A DNA stretch of 64,000 nucleotides, from NCBI GenBank assembly GCA_951812925.1, contig OX638371.1, positions 113,297,124 through 113,361,123 of the forward strand. Reading direction: 5' to 3'. A program made the position numbers and the translations under genes. Below the pieces are notes generated by a model. That model was not told where the DNA came from. It was given only the letters and a program-made list of their open reading frames with translations, and searched no databases. This stretch comes from Calliopum simillimum (taxonomy: Eukaryota; Arthropoda; Insecta; Diptera; Lauxaniidae). Below, piece after piece: positions 25,681-36,690 of this stretch (within the stretch, counting starts at the first letter, position 1; the number at the start of each line of letters is the position of its first letter).

Positions 25681-26824
25681 GCTAATGACTCGAAAAATAA
25701 AATTAAAAATGTATAAGGGTAGCAGAAGAATACAATGAAACGCAAAAAATAAATTTGTATTTTTAATTTTCACTCCTTATCACCCATTGTGGACTTGAAA
25801 ACGTCCCGCCCTGTAACTTCGAACTTCTCCATGTTCATCTAAAGCACATATTTTACTTTGGGTACGACATACTGCTTTTTTACAACTTTCACACACTTAC
25901 TACGGTTTTAGGTGTTGCGTTGGCGGTTTACCATGTTCATTATTATTCCTGGCGCTGTTGTTGCTGGTGAGTGTTGCTGATGCTGTGCAAATGTGGTTGT
26001 TGCCAACTTTGCCATCGCTGCTGCTGTTGCTGCATTTGTATTCGCGCTAACATTTCGACGTTATAAATAATTCCGCCACTTCAAATTTTCTCCACGACGA
26101 GCACAGATGCTTTCAAAGGCGCACTGACAAACACTCTGACACACACACACACACACACAAATGCACATTGAAACAAAAGTGCATTACACTGTTATACTGA
26201 ATTGTTTAGAAACTTCATGAATTTGCAAAAAACTAAAACTACAAAAACAAAACAAAACAAAAAAAATAAAAAGAAAATGCAAATGATTTGTGAACAAAAT
26301 TTGTTCTCTACATGTTGGATGAAAAACAAAAACAAAAATCTCTTTAAAAAATTCAAGACACAATAAAAAATGCAGCGCCATGACCAACAACTGCAAAAGT
26401 GCAACAGCAGCAGCAGCGCCATCAGCAAGCGAAGAGTGCGCGGCACTGGATTACTCTACACTTGGTACCTTTTTTGTTTCATTTTACTGTGTTTGTGTGT
26501 CGATGCATACACACACACTCTCACAGCATAGTCACCACAAACTGTCAGGTGTAGGGCGTAGCGGGGTCAATTCAATCTGTCACATCACTGCATGAGTGAC
26601 ATTTTTCCTTCGTCTCAGGTTACACGATTGCAGCAACGTACAAAGTACTCAACCATAACATGCTTATACCACCATTATGTACATACGAACACACATTCAT
26701 ATATCTTGGAGCAAACCCGACAGGGAACTTTCTGAAGATAAGCTAAAAAATATAAATTTCTTCCTAAAATACTAAAATAATAGCCAATTATTAAAAATCT
26801 GAGATAGTCTTGGTAGCATTTAGC
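25681..26824. other. Gene-free stretch with AC and GCT/GTT runs
   Basis: GTT/GCT triplets lie around 25950-26030, an AC run at 26139-26159, and GCA triplets near 26403-26418. No gene is recognised. Confidence 0.5.
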
Positions 26825-27150
26825 CATTTGTGGAAAATAGGCTTGATCGCGTCAAGATCTCTCCCACTTCCTATGAAGCCCAAAATTTGAACTCGCTAGA
26901 ACAGCGTGAATATTTGAGGTACAGAAATTACATTTTACATCTGAGATAAAATTGGTCGCATCTAGCTAATCGTTGAGAATAAGCGTGATCGGGTCGAGAA
27001 TCGGAGGTGAGATACAGTTCAAAATTTGAAATCGCCATAACTTCGGAAATATTTTAAGTATAACAACTCGATATCTGATTTATAATCATTATGTAGTATC
27101 TAGCTTTTAGTCGATCGGATCAAGAAAGCGCCCACCTTCATGTAGTTCGA
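26825..27150 (+). repeat. Degenerate tandem repeat, about 130-bp units
   Basis: Two to three diverged units share 'tagccatttgtggaaaatag/agctaatcgttgagaataag'-type starts, 'gatcgggtcgaga'-type middles and 'caaaatttgaaatcgcc' segments. It is probably part of an old transposon. Confidence 0.55.
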
Positions 27151-27239
27151 AATTGTCTGCTGTTTTGTTTTCGAAAAATTTTTCCCAGAATTTGGAAGGA
27201 GCGAGCTCAAAATATATATATATTATAATAACACAGTGC

Positions 27240-27720
27240 AACACAAAAAATGCCCCTGGGGTCTCATAAAGTTTTTCCGATAGGTTATGAAAAATAAAAA
27301 TACACGTATTTCACCGAATAAGTGTATCAGTGATTTTTTCCATTTTATGGCTCCTCAAAGCTTAAAATTCGCATTTTATATGAAATTCTGAGATTTTATG
27401 AAAAAACCATCTTATTATGAATGTTGCTCGTGTCCTTACCTTTGTGATATTATCATTTTTTGAAAATTATCGGCCATTTTGGATATGCCATTTTTTTATT
27501 TATTTATTTTTTTTTTTTTTCTAAAAATTTGATCCCGAATTCGGAATCAGTGACCACCAAAGCACCCTTCGCCACATTTTTATCGTGATATGATTATTTT
27601 TTGAGATAGGTAACTGTCCTCCATTTTGGATCCGCCATTTTGATTTTTTTAAATGGCTTCCAGATTTGGAATCAGCGACCACAAAAACATAAAACCTCAT
27701 ATTTTTTTTTTTATTAAAAA
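27240..27720 (+). repeat. Degenerate repeat with 'CCATTTTGGATxxGCCATTTT' segments
   Basis: The segment 'ggaatcagtgaccaccaaa' at about 27540 recurs as 'ggaatcagcgaccacaaaa' at about 27670. 'cattttggat' plus 'gccattttt' also recurs (27470, 27613). The period is about 130 bp. Similar dispersed sequence is common in insect intergenic DNA, so the family is inferred from that general pattern. Confidence 0.55.
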
Positions 27721-28274
27721 CATCCAGGAAAGACTTATGACCGGCTAGAATAGCATTCTATACCACTATGCGAGGCTGAAGTGTGATTATGTTGGGTTGG
27801 CGAAGATGATGGCAGATAATAGCCTAACTAAGGGCCCAGCATATTTATATCAAGCTATTAACTCCAAAACAGATATTGAACTATTTTTATAGAATCCTTC
27901 AAGAGAATTTTATAATATACTTGTATAGTTAAAGGCAGATTCTTCAAAGTCAGTGCTTTCATGTCATTCTTTTCTTTAATACAGTGTACTTTAGTGATAT
28001 CCGTGAAGAATCTAACATAAGAGTTTGTATGTATGTATTTTCCTTTAACTCCTAGGAGGACCATAGGGCCAACATAAAAGTTTGCCAGTCTAATATTGAT
28101 ATAAAACAAGTCGACGTTATTTTCACTTCTGGTTGCTATAGTATTTTATTGTTATCTATCACTTTGTCTTTAAAATTAAACTTTGCCTGAGCTTCCTAAT
28201 AGCCAATACATTCTTATTATATTTTTCTTCTTTGTATCCTAAACTCTTTCATGGGGCCTTACGTTATTATACAC
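27721..28274. other. Gene-free stretch
   Basis: No recognisable gene or repeat. Confidence 0.45.
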
Positions 28275-28560
28275 ACAAAAAAAAGAGTTCTAAAACCAAA
28301 TGAAAATGCTTTTGAATCAAAAACTTTCCGTTACAAAAGGGCGCCAGTGAGGTTTGCTTTTTAATCAAAAACCCAAAAATATTTTCATATCCGAAACGAT
28401 TATTTTTGAATCGAAAACGTTTGTTTTCAAATAAAATACAATCGTTTTCATATGAAAAACAACTGCTTTAAAATCCAAAACTTCTGATTCAAATTTAAAA
28501 ACATCTATTTTGAAATTAAAAACTTTCAATTTTAATTTTAAAATAATCGAACTCATATTG
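28275..28560 (-). repeat. Degenerate 21-bp repeat encoding a VFxxKxx heptad
   Basis: About ten diverged copies of an AAAAC(G/A)..TTTTxAxTxxAAAAxx unit. On the minus strand one frame stays open across most of it and reads as repeated V-F-x-x-K heptads (28631-28365). The unit length, a multiple of 3, explains the open frame. I see no evidence that it is translated. Confidence 0.6.
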
Positions 28561-30029
28561 ACACAATTTGAACAACAGCATATCGATTTTCCAATTGGGT
28601 CAGCACCATATGACCAGCATGCAAAATGCAAGTGTGTACGTACGTACGTTGCACGTTTAACGTATGCTCTGCACGACTGCCCACATCTAGTGGAATTGAT
28701 TGTTCAATCTGTTTGGGATCAAACGTTTTGCGCTCTCGGACGACAGATCATGTAGAAAATGATAAAAAAGGATTTACGACGACACAGTACCTACCATGGT
28801 ATTCAGGCGATTACATTTTTGTTGTTGTCGTCATTATAGTTGTTGTTGTTGTTTGTTACCCTAGGATTATTTTTGTAATCTTTTCCCTTTTTTTCTATTG
28901 GATGTTGGTTCAATCAACAGACCAGACAAAAACGTTTAACAAAATAATGGTTTAAATGGCATTTAAGGATTTAGACTTCGACCATTTACTTTTTTTCGAT
29001 CTTCTGATAACAACATTTTAATAGAGAAAGTTTGCAAGAAAACGTTGGAGCTTTTAAAAATGGAGTTTTTCTTAAGACACTCTTTAAAATGGCCAATTGT
29101 ATAGTAGTTCACTTATAGAAAATGACACACAGAGGATTCGACTTTTTTTCTGTTCCATTAAAAAATCATCGCTAAGATATTAGTTGCAAAAGAAATAAAT
29201 CACATGCTTTTTTTTACAAAATGTGAATTTCAACATACCACATAAACAAAGTAACAAATATAACAATTCATCATATGAATACACACAAATATATACACAC
29301 ACACTTATATACACAAATACGTATGCGTATGTACGCAAGTAGTCGCTGTTTTTTCCAAAGAAAAGGTATAAAATTTTCCACAAACTTCTTGCTTTCCTTA
29401 AACAGTTAACAAATGTGCCAGGAGTGTAAGCTTTTTGGGTGGAGTATGTTAAAGGCATCTATGACAGGTACGTAGAAATAAAAAGCAGGTAAACATTTTG
29501 GAAAAAGTACCCATATCAAATATATGACCAGGTCATGATGTCGTCTCGTGAAAATTTATGACAACAAAAGTCTTAAATTTGAACTGACATGCGAAACATT
29601 CACGTAAATTTACAAACAAACAGTCATCTATGCCGATGTGTACCCTCGGCATTGCTCGTGAGAGAAGATTTAAGAAGACGTTGGGGTTGTTAAAACTTAA
29701 ATTCCATACAACATATAGACAGTCTAAAAAGTCTAGGAACGGTCAAATAATTTAAAAGCTGCACGTTAAATCAAGTAACAAAAATATGGCCATATTTTTA
29801 AGAGATACTAATCTTGACCACTCGTCAAAGCTAGAGCAAGAGGGCTTCAAAAAGTTGAGTAAACGCCAAGTATGCGTTGCTTCCAATCAAATTTTTAAAG
29901 CACATTAACCAGATTTAATATTGTAAAAATATTTTGTATCTGGATCGAGGATATATACTAGTAGGGGTATAACATAATCAAATATTACTAAAATCGGAAA
30001 CATCAAAATTTTTTACTTGTCACTTCACG
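28561..30029. other. Gene-free stretch
   Basis: A GTAC run lies near 28636-28650 and GTT triplets near 28820-28855. No gene is recognised. Confidence 0.45.
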
Positions 30030-30590
30030 AGGAAAATTCCATAATATCTCGGAAAATTGGAAGGGCCCAATTTGATTTTTTTTTTAGTGAATACAGAGAT
30101 AGAGTATTAGCTCGATTTGTTACTGGGAACATAACTGGGGTTATCAAACAAGAGTCTATGCACAAAAAGGTACCATCACCATCAGAAGTTTATGGTGTCA
30201 CAGCCATTTGGGACTCAGCTGGTCGATTACAAAGATAAAAGTTTCTACATTATCGGAGGATACTACACTTTAATCGCTATGTGATTCAAGCAAGACTTCA
30301 GAGAAAAAAGGCGGGGAAAATTTACCAAAGATATTTTCCTTATGCCCGAAAACGCTCCATTTTACAAGAGCAGTATTGCAATTGCCGCCCTGCAGATGGT
30401 GGGCTTCGATATTTTGGTTTATTCTTCTAACAGTCCTGACCTAGCTCCCAGCTATTATTATCTATTCCCAAACTTGAAAGCAAAATACGTGGGAATAAAT
30501 TTTCCTTGATGAATAAGTTTCAGCGTTTTTATTAAATTACCTTTCCTATGACACCAATATGAAATCTATTCAAGGGTTTTCAGTTTAAGC
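30030..30590 (+). pseudogene. Mariner transposase relic 2
   Basis: Plus-strand fragments in shifting frames match the catalytic half of a mariner-family transposase. 'VTGNITGV' near 30118 stands where the TGDE motif belongs, with the acid replaced. 'AIWDSAGRLQ' at about 30205 corresponds to the second acid (WDxxG). 'NAPFYKSSIAIAALQMVGF' (about 30350) and 'SNSPDLAPSYYYLFPNLKA' (about 30428) correspond to the NAxxH and YSPDLAPSDYHLFPxLK motifs. Stops, frameshifts and altered acids make it inactive. Confidence 0.85.
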
Positions 30591-32349
30591 CAGTTTTGCT
30601 AAATGCTACGTCCGGTGGATATATTCGCGAAACTAAAACTGACCAACACTTTTTGATCTAATACGATATTCTCTCTTAGAGCTAAAAGCTTCATAAAATA
30701 AATATGATATATGAAGTGTCACCTAAGTAAAATTGACTATCGATGAGAATACCAAAATCCAAAACCAAATAAATCTGGAGTAGATGCATGAATCATGCCT
30801 GGTATTTGTGTGAAATTTTGTTTTATTATTTCAAAGATTGCGCTCAGTATAGCAAACGGTCCAACTTTTGTTTCGTTGGGAATAGCCCCAAAAAATCTCC
30901 AACCAATCTTATATAAGTGTCTCGAATACGACATGGATCTTACTTTCATCGCTTTTATCTAACAAGCATACAGATATCACCCAAATCGTGTTTCGTTTTT
31001 ATTTTTATAAGTTAGTAAATACATATGAGTTACATATATTTACACACACACAACCAAAGGCATGTATGTATGTTTGTAGCATTGACAGCTTACAGTGTTT
31101 CACGCGTTATTCGCAAAAATTTTCTGCCTTTTTAGCGAATTATTGAAATTGTGTTATGTTACACGTTACGTCTTTTAGCCTTGCTACCTTCTCTTGTTGT
31201 AGTATTTTCATATGGGGGGCATATGTACGTACTCATCCTTTTTGTGTTTTTTTTTTTTTTTTTGATATTTGAAATTTTGTATTTTTCCTACGTGCGTATT
31301 TGCTGTAGCACGAATTTACTGTATGGATGTTGGATGCTTTAACCGTTGCTGGATTAGCTGAAAACATATGACAGGGTTTTTATTACTGCGGCACCTCGTC
31401 GTCGTCGCTAGCCAAACCAAGCCATGCCCAGCCAGCAGGATGGCAGTTATGGGACGCGCTCATACTGCAGAGCATTAGTAGCAGCCGGTTTTATTGGGCG
31501 TTTGTAAAACTTGAATTATTTGGAAATTTTTGTTAAAATATTTAAATTTACATTTTTCACATGAAATGACATTTTTATTGGAGGCAAGTGTAGGCAATAA
31601 ATTTTATATTAAATGCATTGCATTTTTCATGTTTTCTTGGAAATTTTTTACTTTGAAATTTCGCTTAAATAGAAAGGATAATTGAATGATGAAAAATTTT
31701 GTATTTGTAAAATGTTTAAGCAAAGTTTATTATTAATCTTATGTTAAAATGCGCAGGTATAACTACTTATCGCATATGTACAGGTACAAAATAATACTGA
31801 ATGAAGCAAAATTTTACTAAAAGAATAAATATACATGGTGTGACAAGCAAAAAATGAAGGTGTAACAATAATAAAGAGGATTATGGCCTCTACTGTGCAA
31901 AAGCAAAATTCAAAAATTTGTACACCCCACACAACTCATAGAAGGAGGCGTGGCAGGTATAGGAAAGTTGTACATGGAGACCGATTTCTGATCGGTGGAT
32001 TATTGATACGATCATTTTGATTTTCATAGCTATTTTATAAGACGCAATTCATATCTTTTCGCTTCTAAATTTCAAACTTTTTATATTCATAAAATAAATT
32101 TGGGGCAGTTCCACACCTACTAATACAATTTCTCATCCAACCTCTGCATAATCACTCTCATATTTTACAAATTTCACTAAACATAGCATTTAACGTGGTT
32201 TACTTATGTCGAAGATTCCTCTCCCACTGATGATATTTTGGTTACTTTTATTTCGAAGAAACTTCATTGCTAGTGGTATACCTACCTTTCATATAAAATT
32301 TCTTAGAATACCAAAGTTTTACTTTATTTCTTCGAAAAACACTTTTCGG
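30591..32349. other. Gene-free stretch; repeat remnant near its right end
   Basis: The part at about 32180-32270 ('aacatagcatttaacgtggttta' and 'cccactgatgatattttg') resembles 33720-33790 and 33370-33395. The following mariner therefore seems to sit in or beside a dispersed repeat. No gene is recognised. Confidence 0.45.
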
Positions 32350-33270
32350 CCACTAAGACTCACAGAAAAATTTTTTGCACATTATAGAGAAGGTACTTTA
32401 TCGGAAAGGACAGTTGAAAAATGGTATGATCGATTCCACTCTGATAATTTTGATGCAAAAGACGCAACTAAATCTTGTCGACTATGCACCGAAAAAGTGG
32501 ACAATGTTCTTGAAAAGGTGGAGGAAGACCGACATATAAGCAGTCGCGACATCGCTACATAATCTATGTGAAAAAAATTTTACTGACCGCATTTCAGTAT
32601 GTGATACTCTTCAGAATCGGAATGATCTCGAAGAATTTTTGTACAAAATGAAAAACGTATGATTATAATGTGTGAAAAAAGATCATGGTCAAAACAAGGT
32701 AAACCTTCCCAAACTGTCGCAAGGCCGGTAATTACACCAAGAAAGGTTTTGCTTAGTTGTTGGAAAAATTGCAAGGGTTCTGCATACTTCGAACTGGTTG
32801 CGCATGGCGTGTATTGTCAACAATTCGTCGGCTGAGTATTATTTTGCCGTAAACACCACTTCGTTGAAAAAGCAAAAGCACATAACTTGTGTAGAGACGA
32901 GCAAAAGTTATCTGCTTTTGCTTTTTCAACGAAGTGGCGTTTACGGCAAAATAATACTCAGCCGACGAATTAACAAGATTGAATGTAACTCTCATGGAAA
33001 AACGTCCTGAATTAGTCAACAGAAAGGGCGTCGTCTAGAGTACATACTTTTTGGTGACCCGCCAAAAACTGAGGGAGCTTGAATGGAAAGTTTTAATGCA
33101 ACAACCATATAGCCCAGACCTTGCACATTCGGATTACCATTTGTTTTACTCGTTGCCGAATTTTCTAGATAGCGTAAAATTGAATTTCCTAGGAGATTGC
33201 AAAAGGATCTTGTACGAGTTTTTCGAGCAGAAACAGCATCCTTTAAGAACCGTATTATGGATACTACTTA
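32350..33270 (+). pseudogene. Mariner transposase relic 3, interrupted by a palindromic insert
   Basis: The N-terminal part 'EGTLSERTVEKWYDRFHSDNF' ends with 'DRHISSRDIA' near 32560. The middle reads 'KVLLSCWKNCKGSAYFEL...VYCQQ' (to 32825), and the C-terminal part 'LTRLNVTLMEKRPELVNRKG' onwards continues from 32968. Later, in another frame, 'YSPDLAHSDYHLF' carries the last catalytic region. This order is typical of mariner-family transposase. Several stops and frameshifts are present, and a 142-bp insert splits the QQ-L codons. Removing the insert and one AATT restores the local frame, so the insertion came after the mariner. Confidence 0.9.
32826..32967. mobile_element. 142-bp near-palindromic miniature element nested in mariner
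   Basis: Two 62-bp arms (32826-32887 and 32906-32967) are inverted copies with two mismatches, around an 18-base loop. Each end begins CGTCGGCTGAGTATTATTTT. A 4-bp duplication AATT flanks it (32822-32825 and 32968-32971). The empty site can be read from the mariner codons on either side. No coding capacity. The superfamily is not assigned; 4-bp duplications occur in several DNA transposon groups. Confidence 0.9.
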
Positions 33271-33889
33271 TTAAGGTATTTTCAAATATGAAAAAAAACT
33301 CCATCTTTCAAATTTTACTAAAATACCTTATACCGCTTACGCGATATAACCTATAAGGTGTTTTAAGCCCACTAATGATATTTTGCTCATTTCTAGTCCA
33401 GAGATACCTTATAGTAAGTAGACTCTTTGTATTTAAATTCAGAAATATTCCTTTATTGGTTCTCTTATCATGTATAACATATCAAAATTGTGTTGGTGAT
33501 GCTATGCCCTTCGAGAGGCATACCTTGTATTGATGCTTATCTATAAAAGTAATATTGCCCAAGTTTTTGACGAAATCATGAAATTCTTTTACGAGCAATA
33601 TTGAATCAAATTGTTGAGTTGCTAAAAAAAGGGCGTAACTTTTCGCAATGCTTATGATACTGATGAACCAAGCCCACCTACCAAATTCAATCAAAATATG
33701 TTGTAACATTTGCGAGAAATAACATTTAACATGTTTTACTTGTATGGGAGGTTCCACGCTCACCGGTGACATTTTGCCCATTTTCAGATCAGTGGTGTCT
33801 AATGGCAAGTTGATTCGCTATAGTTAATTTCAGAAAGATTGCTTTACACAGAGAAAACAACATTGTCATTGTCCTGTTTAAAGCATATT
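33271..33889. other. Gene-free stretch with dispersed-repeat remnants
   Basis: Segments at 33370-33440 and 33720-33840 resemble each other and 32180-32270. No gene is recognised. Confidence 0.45.
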
Positions 33890-34170
33890 ATATTTTTGGT
33901 GGGCAGTGCCACACCGTATTTGCGGTATCAAATATTCGCCCTTATTTTGAGACAAACTTCCCGTATAAGCATATTTTTCAAAATGCCGTAGTTCATGCGT
34001 TATTTGAGATAAAGCAATCAAATTTCGTACAAGCACAAGAAATAGTCAAAACAGACTCAGAGAGAAAACTTGGCGCACTCGAGCAAAAGAGCATGGCCCC
34101 TCACTTACACGTAAAGTTTTTAAAATGCTACTGTATAGGGTATTTAATTTTTGGGCAAGACAAAAAAACA
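33890..34170 (+). repeat. Copy of the 8.6 kb dispersed repeat
   Basis: It contains 'agagagaaaacttggcgcactcgagcaaaagagcatgg'-type sequence split over 34060-34100, then 'gtatagggtatttaat' near 34134. The end matches those at 8940 and 22665. Confidence 0.65.
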
Positions 34171-36044
34171 TCCTTACTTGTTAAGTTTAAAGCGCTAATA
34201 TCACACTACTCGCACAAGGAACTTCCCATGATGGTCCCTTAAGTGTAAAGTTAAATTAATAATTTTCAAAGTACTAAGTAGCTTTTAGTCACATGTTCAC
34301 ATAGAAGCACTTGTTTTTATATTTAGGTTTTTTTTCTTAACTAATTGTTTAAAGTTTTATTGAAATAAGCAAATAAACATTCACAACATAAGTTCCGAAA
34401 TTTGTCAAAATCATTTTAGTGCAAAAGTTGGCAATTGTCCACTAGAGACCCAAACAGTTGTTGACGATAACAACACTTTAGGACAGATGACATTTCAAAT
34501 TTAAGTGAATTGTTTATAAAACTAAATAAATGAACGTACTTATATTCGTATTGGGATTCTTCAACTACGCCAGAACCGTCAGAATAAGTATAGTCAGGTG
34601 GTATTTTTTGAGTCATCTTTGTTCTTTAAGAAGCAGCTTTAACCTCTATGTATTTGCGATTTCTACAGTTTACTACATTGAGGATAAGACTCAAATCACT
34701 GGAATAAATATGTTCATCTTTCCTTCAAACTCTACGCTTTATCTCGTCCACCTTCTATGCGCTTGGAAATTCGGTGTATATCTGCTATCTCTATGTATCA
34801 GCAAACCACTGGAATTTTAAAAATTCCACTAACGACGTATTATTCTCGAATCTTCTTAGGAAAAAAGCTATTTCTAGTAATCCAATTAAATTTTACTGCG
34901 GCGTTTGCAATAATGAAACTACGAGTACATCAAAGACATTTCCGTAAAATATCACGATTTTATTTTTCCTTCGAAAACAGCAATCTTATTAAAGTAAAGC
35001 CATAGCACAAAAACACAATTCAGGTGAATACCTCCACTTTTCTTTGCTTCCACTTTCCATATAATGACCAAAAAAAAAAATCCCAGATAAATAAATTTAA
35101 GAAAAAATTTCCAAAATCTTAATGCTGCGCTATACGCGCAGTCATTAGAATTTAAAAAGGGGAAGTCAAGTTAAAAATCAGTTAAATTTAAATTAGGTTT
35201 TTGTGTGTTCCTCAACGTGGTCTAAACGCGCGTTGATTCCAGTGTACGTGTGTATGTGGCCATGCTCTTTTACAACAAGGACACGGCGGCAACAACGAAT
35301 GATGGGAAAGCATTTTTAGTATTCAACGCAGTTTTGAGCAAATTACCATATAAATGAACTTGAAGTTGGTTCGTACAAGTGTTTGTTGTTGTTGTTGGCC
35401 ATGCTGCGTTGGTGTTGTCCCAAAAACAAAAGAAGCTAAGCATTGTTGCTACACAAGTACATACACAACCACTTGTATTTAATTTGCCATTTTTTCTTTT
35501 AATTTTTCCAACTCCATTAAAACACTGGCGTGTGACATTTATTTACTTGTAAATTGAGCAGCATTTGTGTAAGTCTGCGTATGCACAATGAAACACTACC
35601 AATACACGATATAGAAAGAGAATTGATACTCAATTTGGACTACATGGAACGGTAACAATGATCAGAAGAAATAAATATTTTGACCTCCACTGCACTTAAA
35701 GGAAAATTCAGTAAGCCTAAAAGTATGCAATGAATTTCTAGCATAACACAGCGAACAATATCTATCACAGTAGGAATTTATAATATGAAATGTGGTGAAA
35801 ATAATTGGTTTTCTATCTAGCTGTTGCTAGAACCTTCGAAAGGCTGGCAATTTTCGCCACAAGCTAGTACAAAAAGCGCTGCGAATGATAAAGCAGTTCA
35901 GTGTTTGTTCAACTACAATGCAAAAATTTAAAGTGTTCATTTTAATATTTAAGAATTTATAAGCATGTACTTAATGACATTCATACTATGAAAACTGTTT
36001 TGAATTCAACTTTTAGTCATAAATGTTGTATTTGCAAAGATTGA
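34171..36044. other. Gene-free stretch
   Basis: No recognisable domain in any frame. GTT triplets lie near 35384-35397 and a short GC-rich hairpin near 35125-35140. Confidence 0.45.
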
Positions 36045-36690
36045 TTTTCAAACAACACTATTAATTCATTTTCTAAAGTACAATTATGACTTTTTTGAAT
36101 AATTTTTGAAAAATTTTTGTTATTAACTTTCCAAAAAATTTCACATTTATTTCCTTGATGATTCTAAGCATTTTCTCTTGAGTAAAAAAAGATTATTGCC
36201 CTCCGCGGGCGTTCAAAAGCCAAAAACTCCCATTAAGCGTCCGAATTCTATCTTGAGTCACACATCATTTTAAAGCTTATAAATTATGCTTTAATTTAAA
36301 GTACTTTTAAAAAAAAAATCGAAGGGGGCTTTTTTTAAAAAAAATTGAAAAGTATTTTTAAGTGTAAAAAATTTTGGTGAAAAAAAATTTTTTTAACAAA
36401 ACATATTTTTTTATAAAAAGAACATTTCAAAATGAATGGGACCAGTTACTTAGATTAATCAATTTACAAACTTTAGTGTAAGCTATAAATTTTTTAAAAA
36501 ACACCCTTTTCTTGAAAATAACTAAAAACGCCAACTTCAACACCCTGTATTTTAACAAGAAATGGTACTGGGACCAAATAATCACGGATTGTTGTTCTTG
36601 CGCACCGGGTCTACTGTATTGCGAAATTTTGAGCTGGTACACTTGGCGTGGAGTGCTTCATATACTGGTTGGTTGGAAATCGGTAAAACA
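36045..36690 (-). mobile_element. AT-rich inverted copy of the element at 44849
   Basis: The reverse complement of this segment matches 44849-45500. Shared landmarks are 'ccgcgggcgttcaaaagcca', 'atcgaaggggg', 'aatgggaccagtta/aatggtcccattca', 'acgccaacttcaacaccctg' and 'tacacttggcgtggagtgct' at the right end (about 36640-36660). Both copies have long A/T homopolymers. No transposase frame is visible. Confidence 0.75.

Noticed and set aside
32753..33019. The same peptide (SSAEYYFAVN...) encoded on both strands
   Set aside because: Not a gene pair: it is the consequence of the palindromic insert at 32826-32967.
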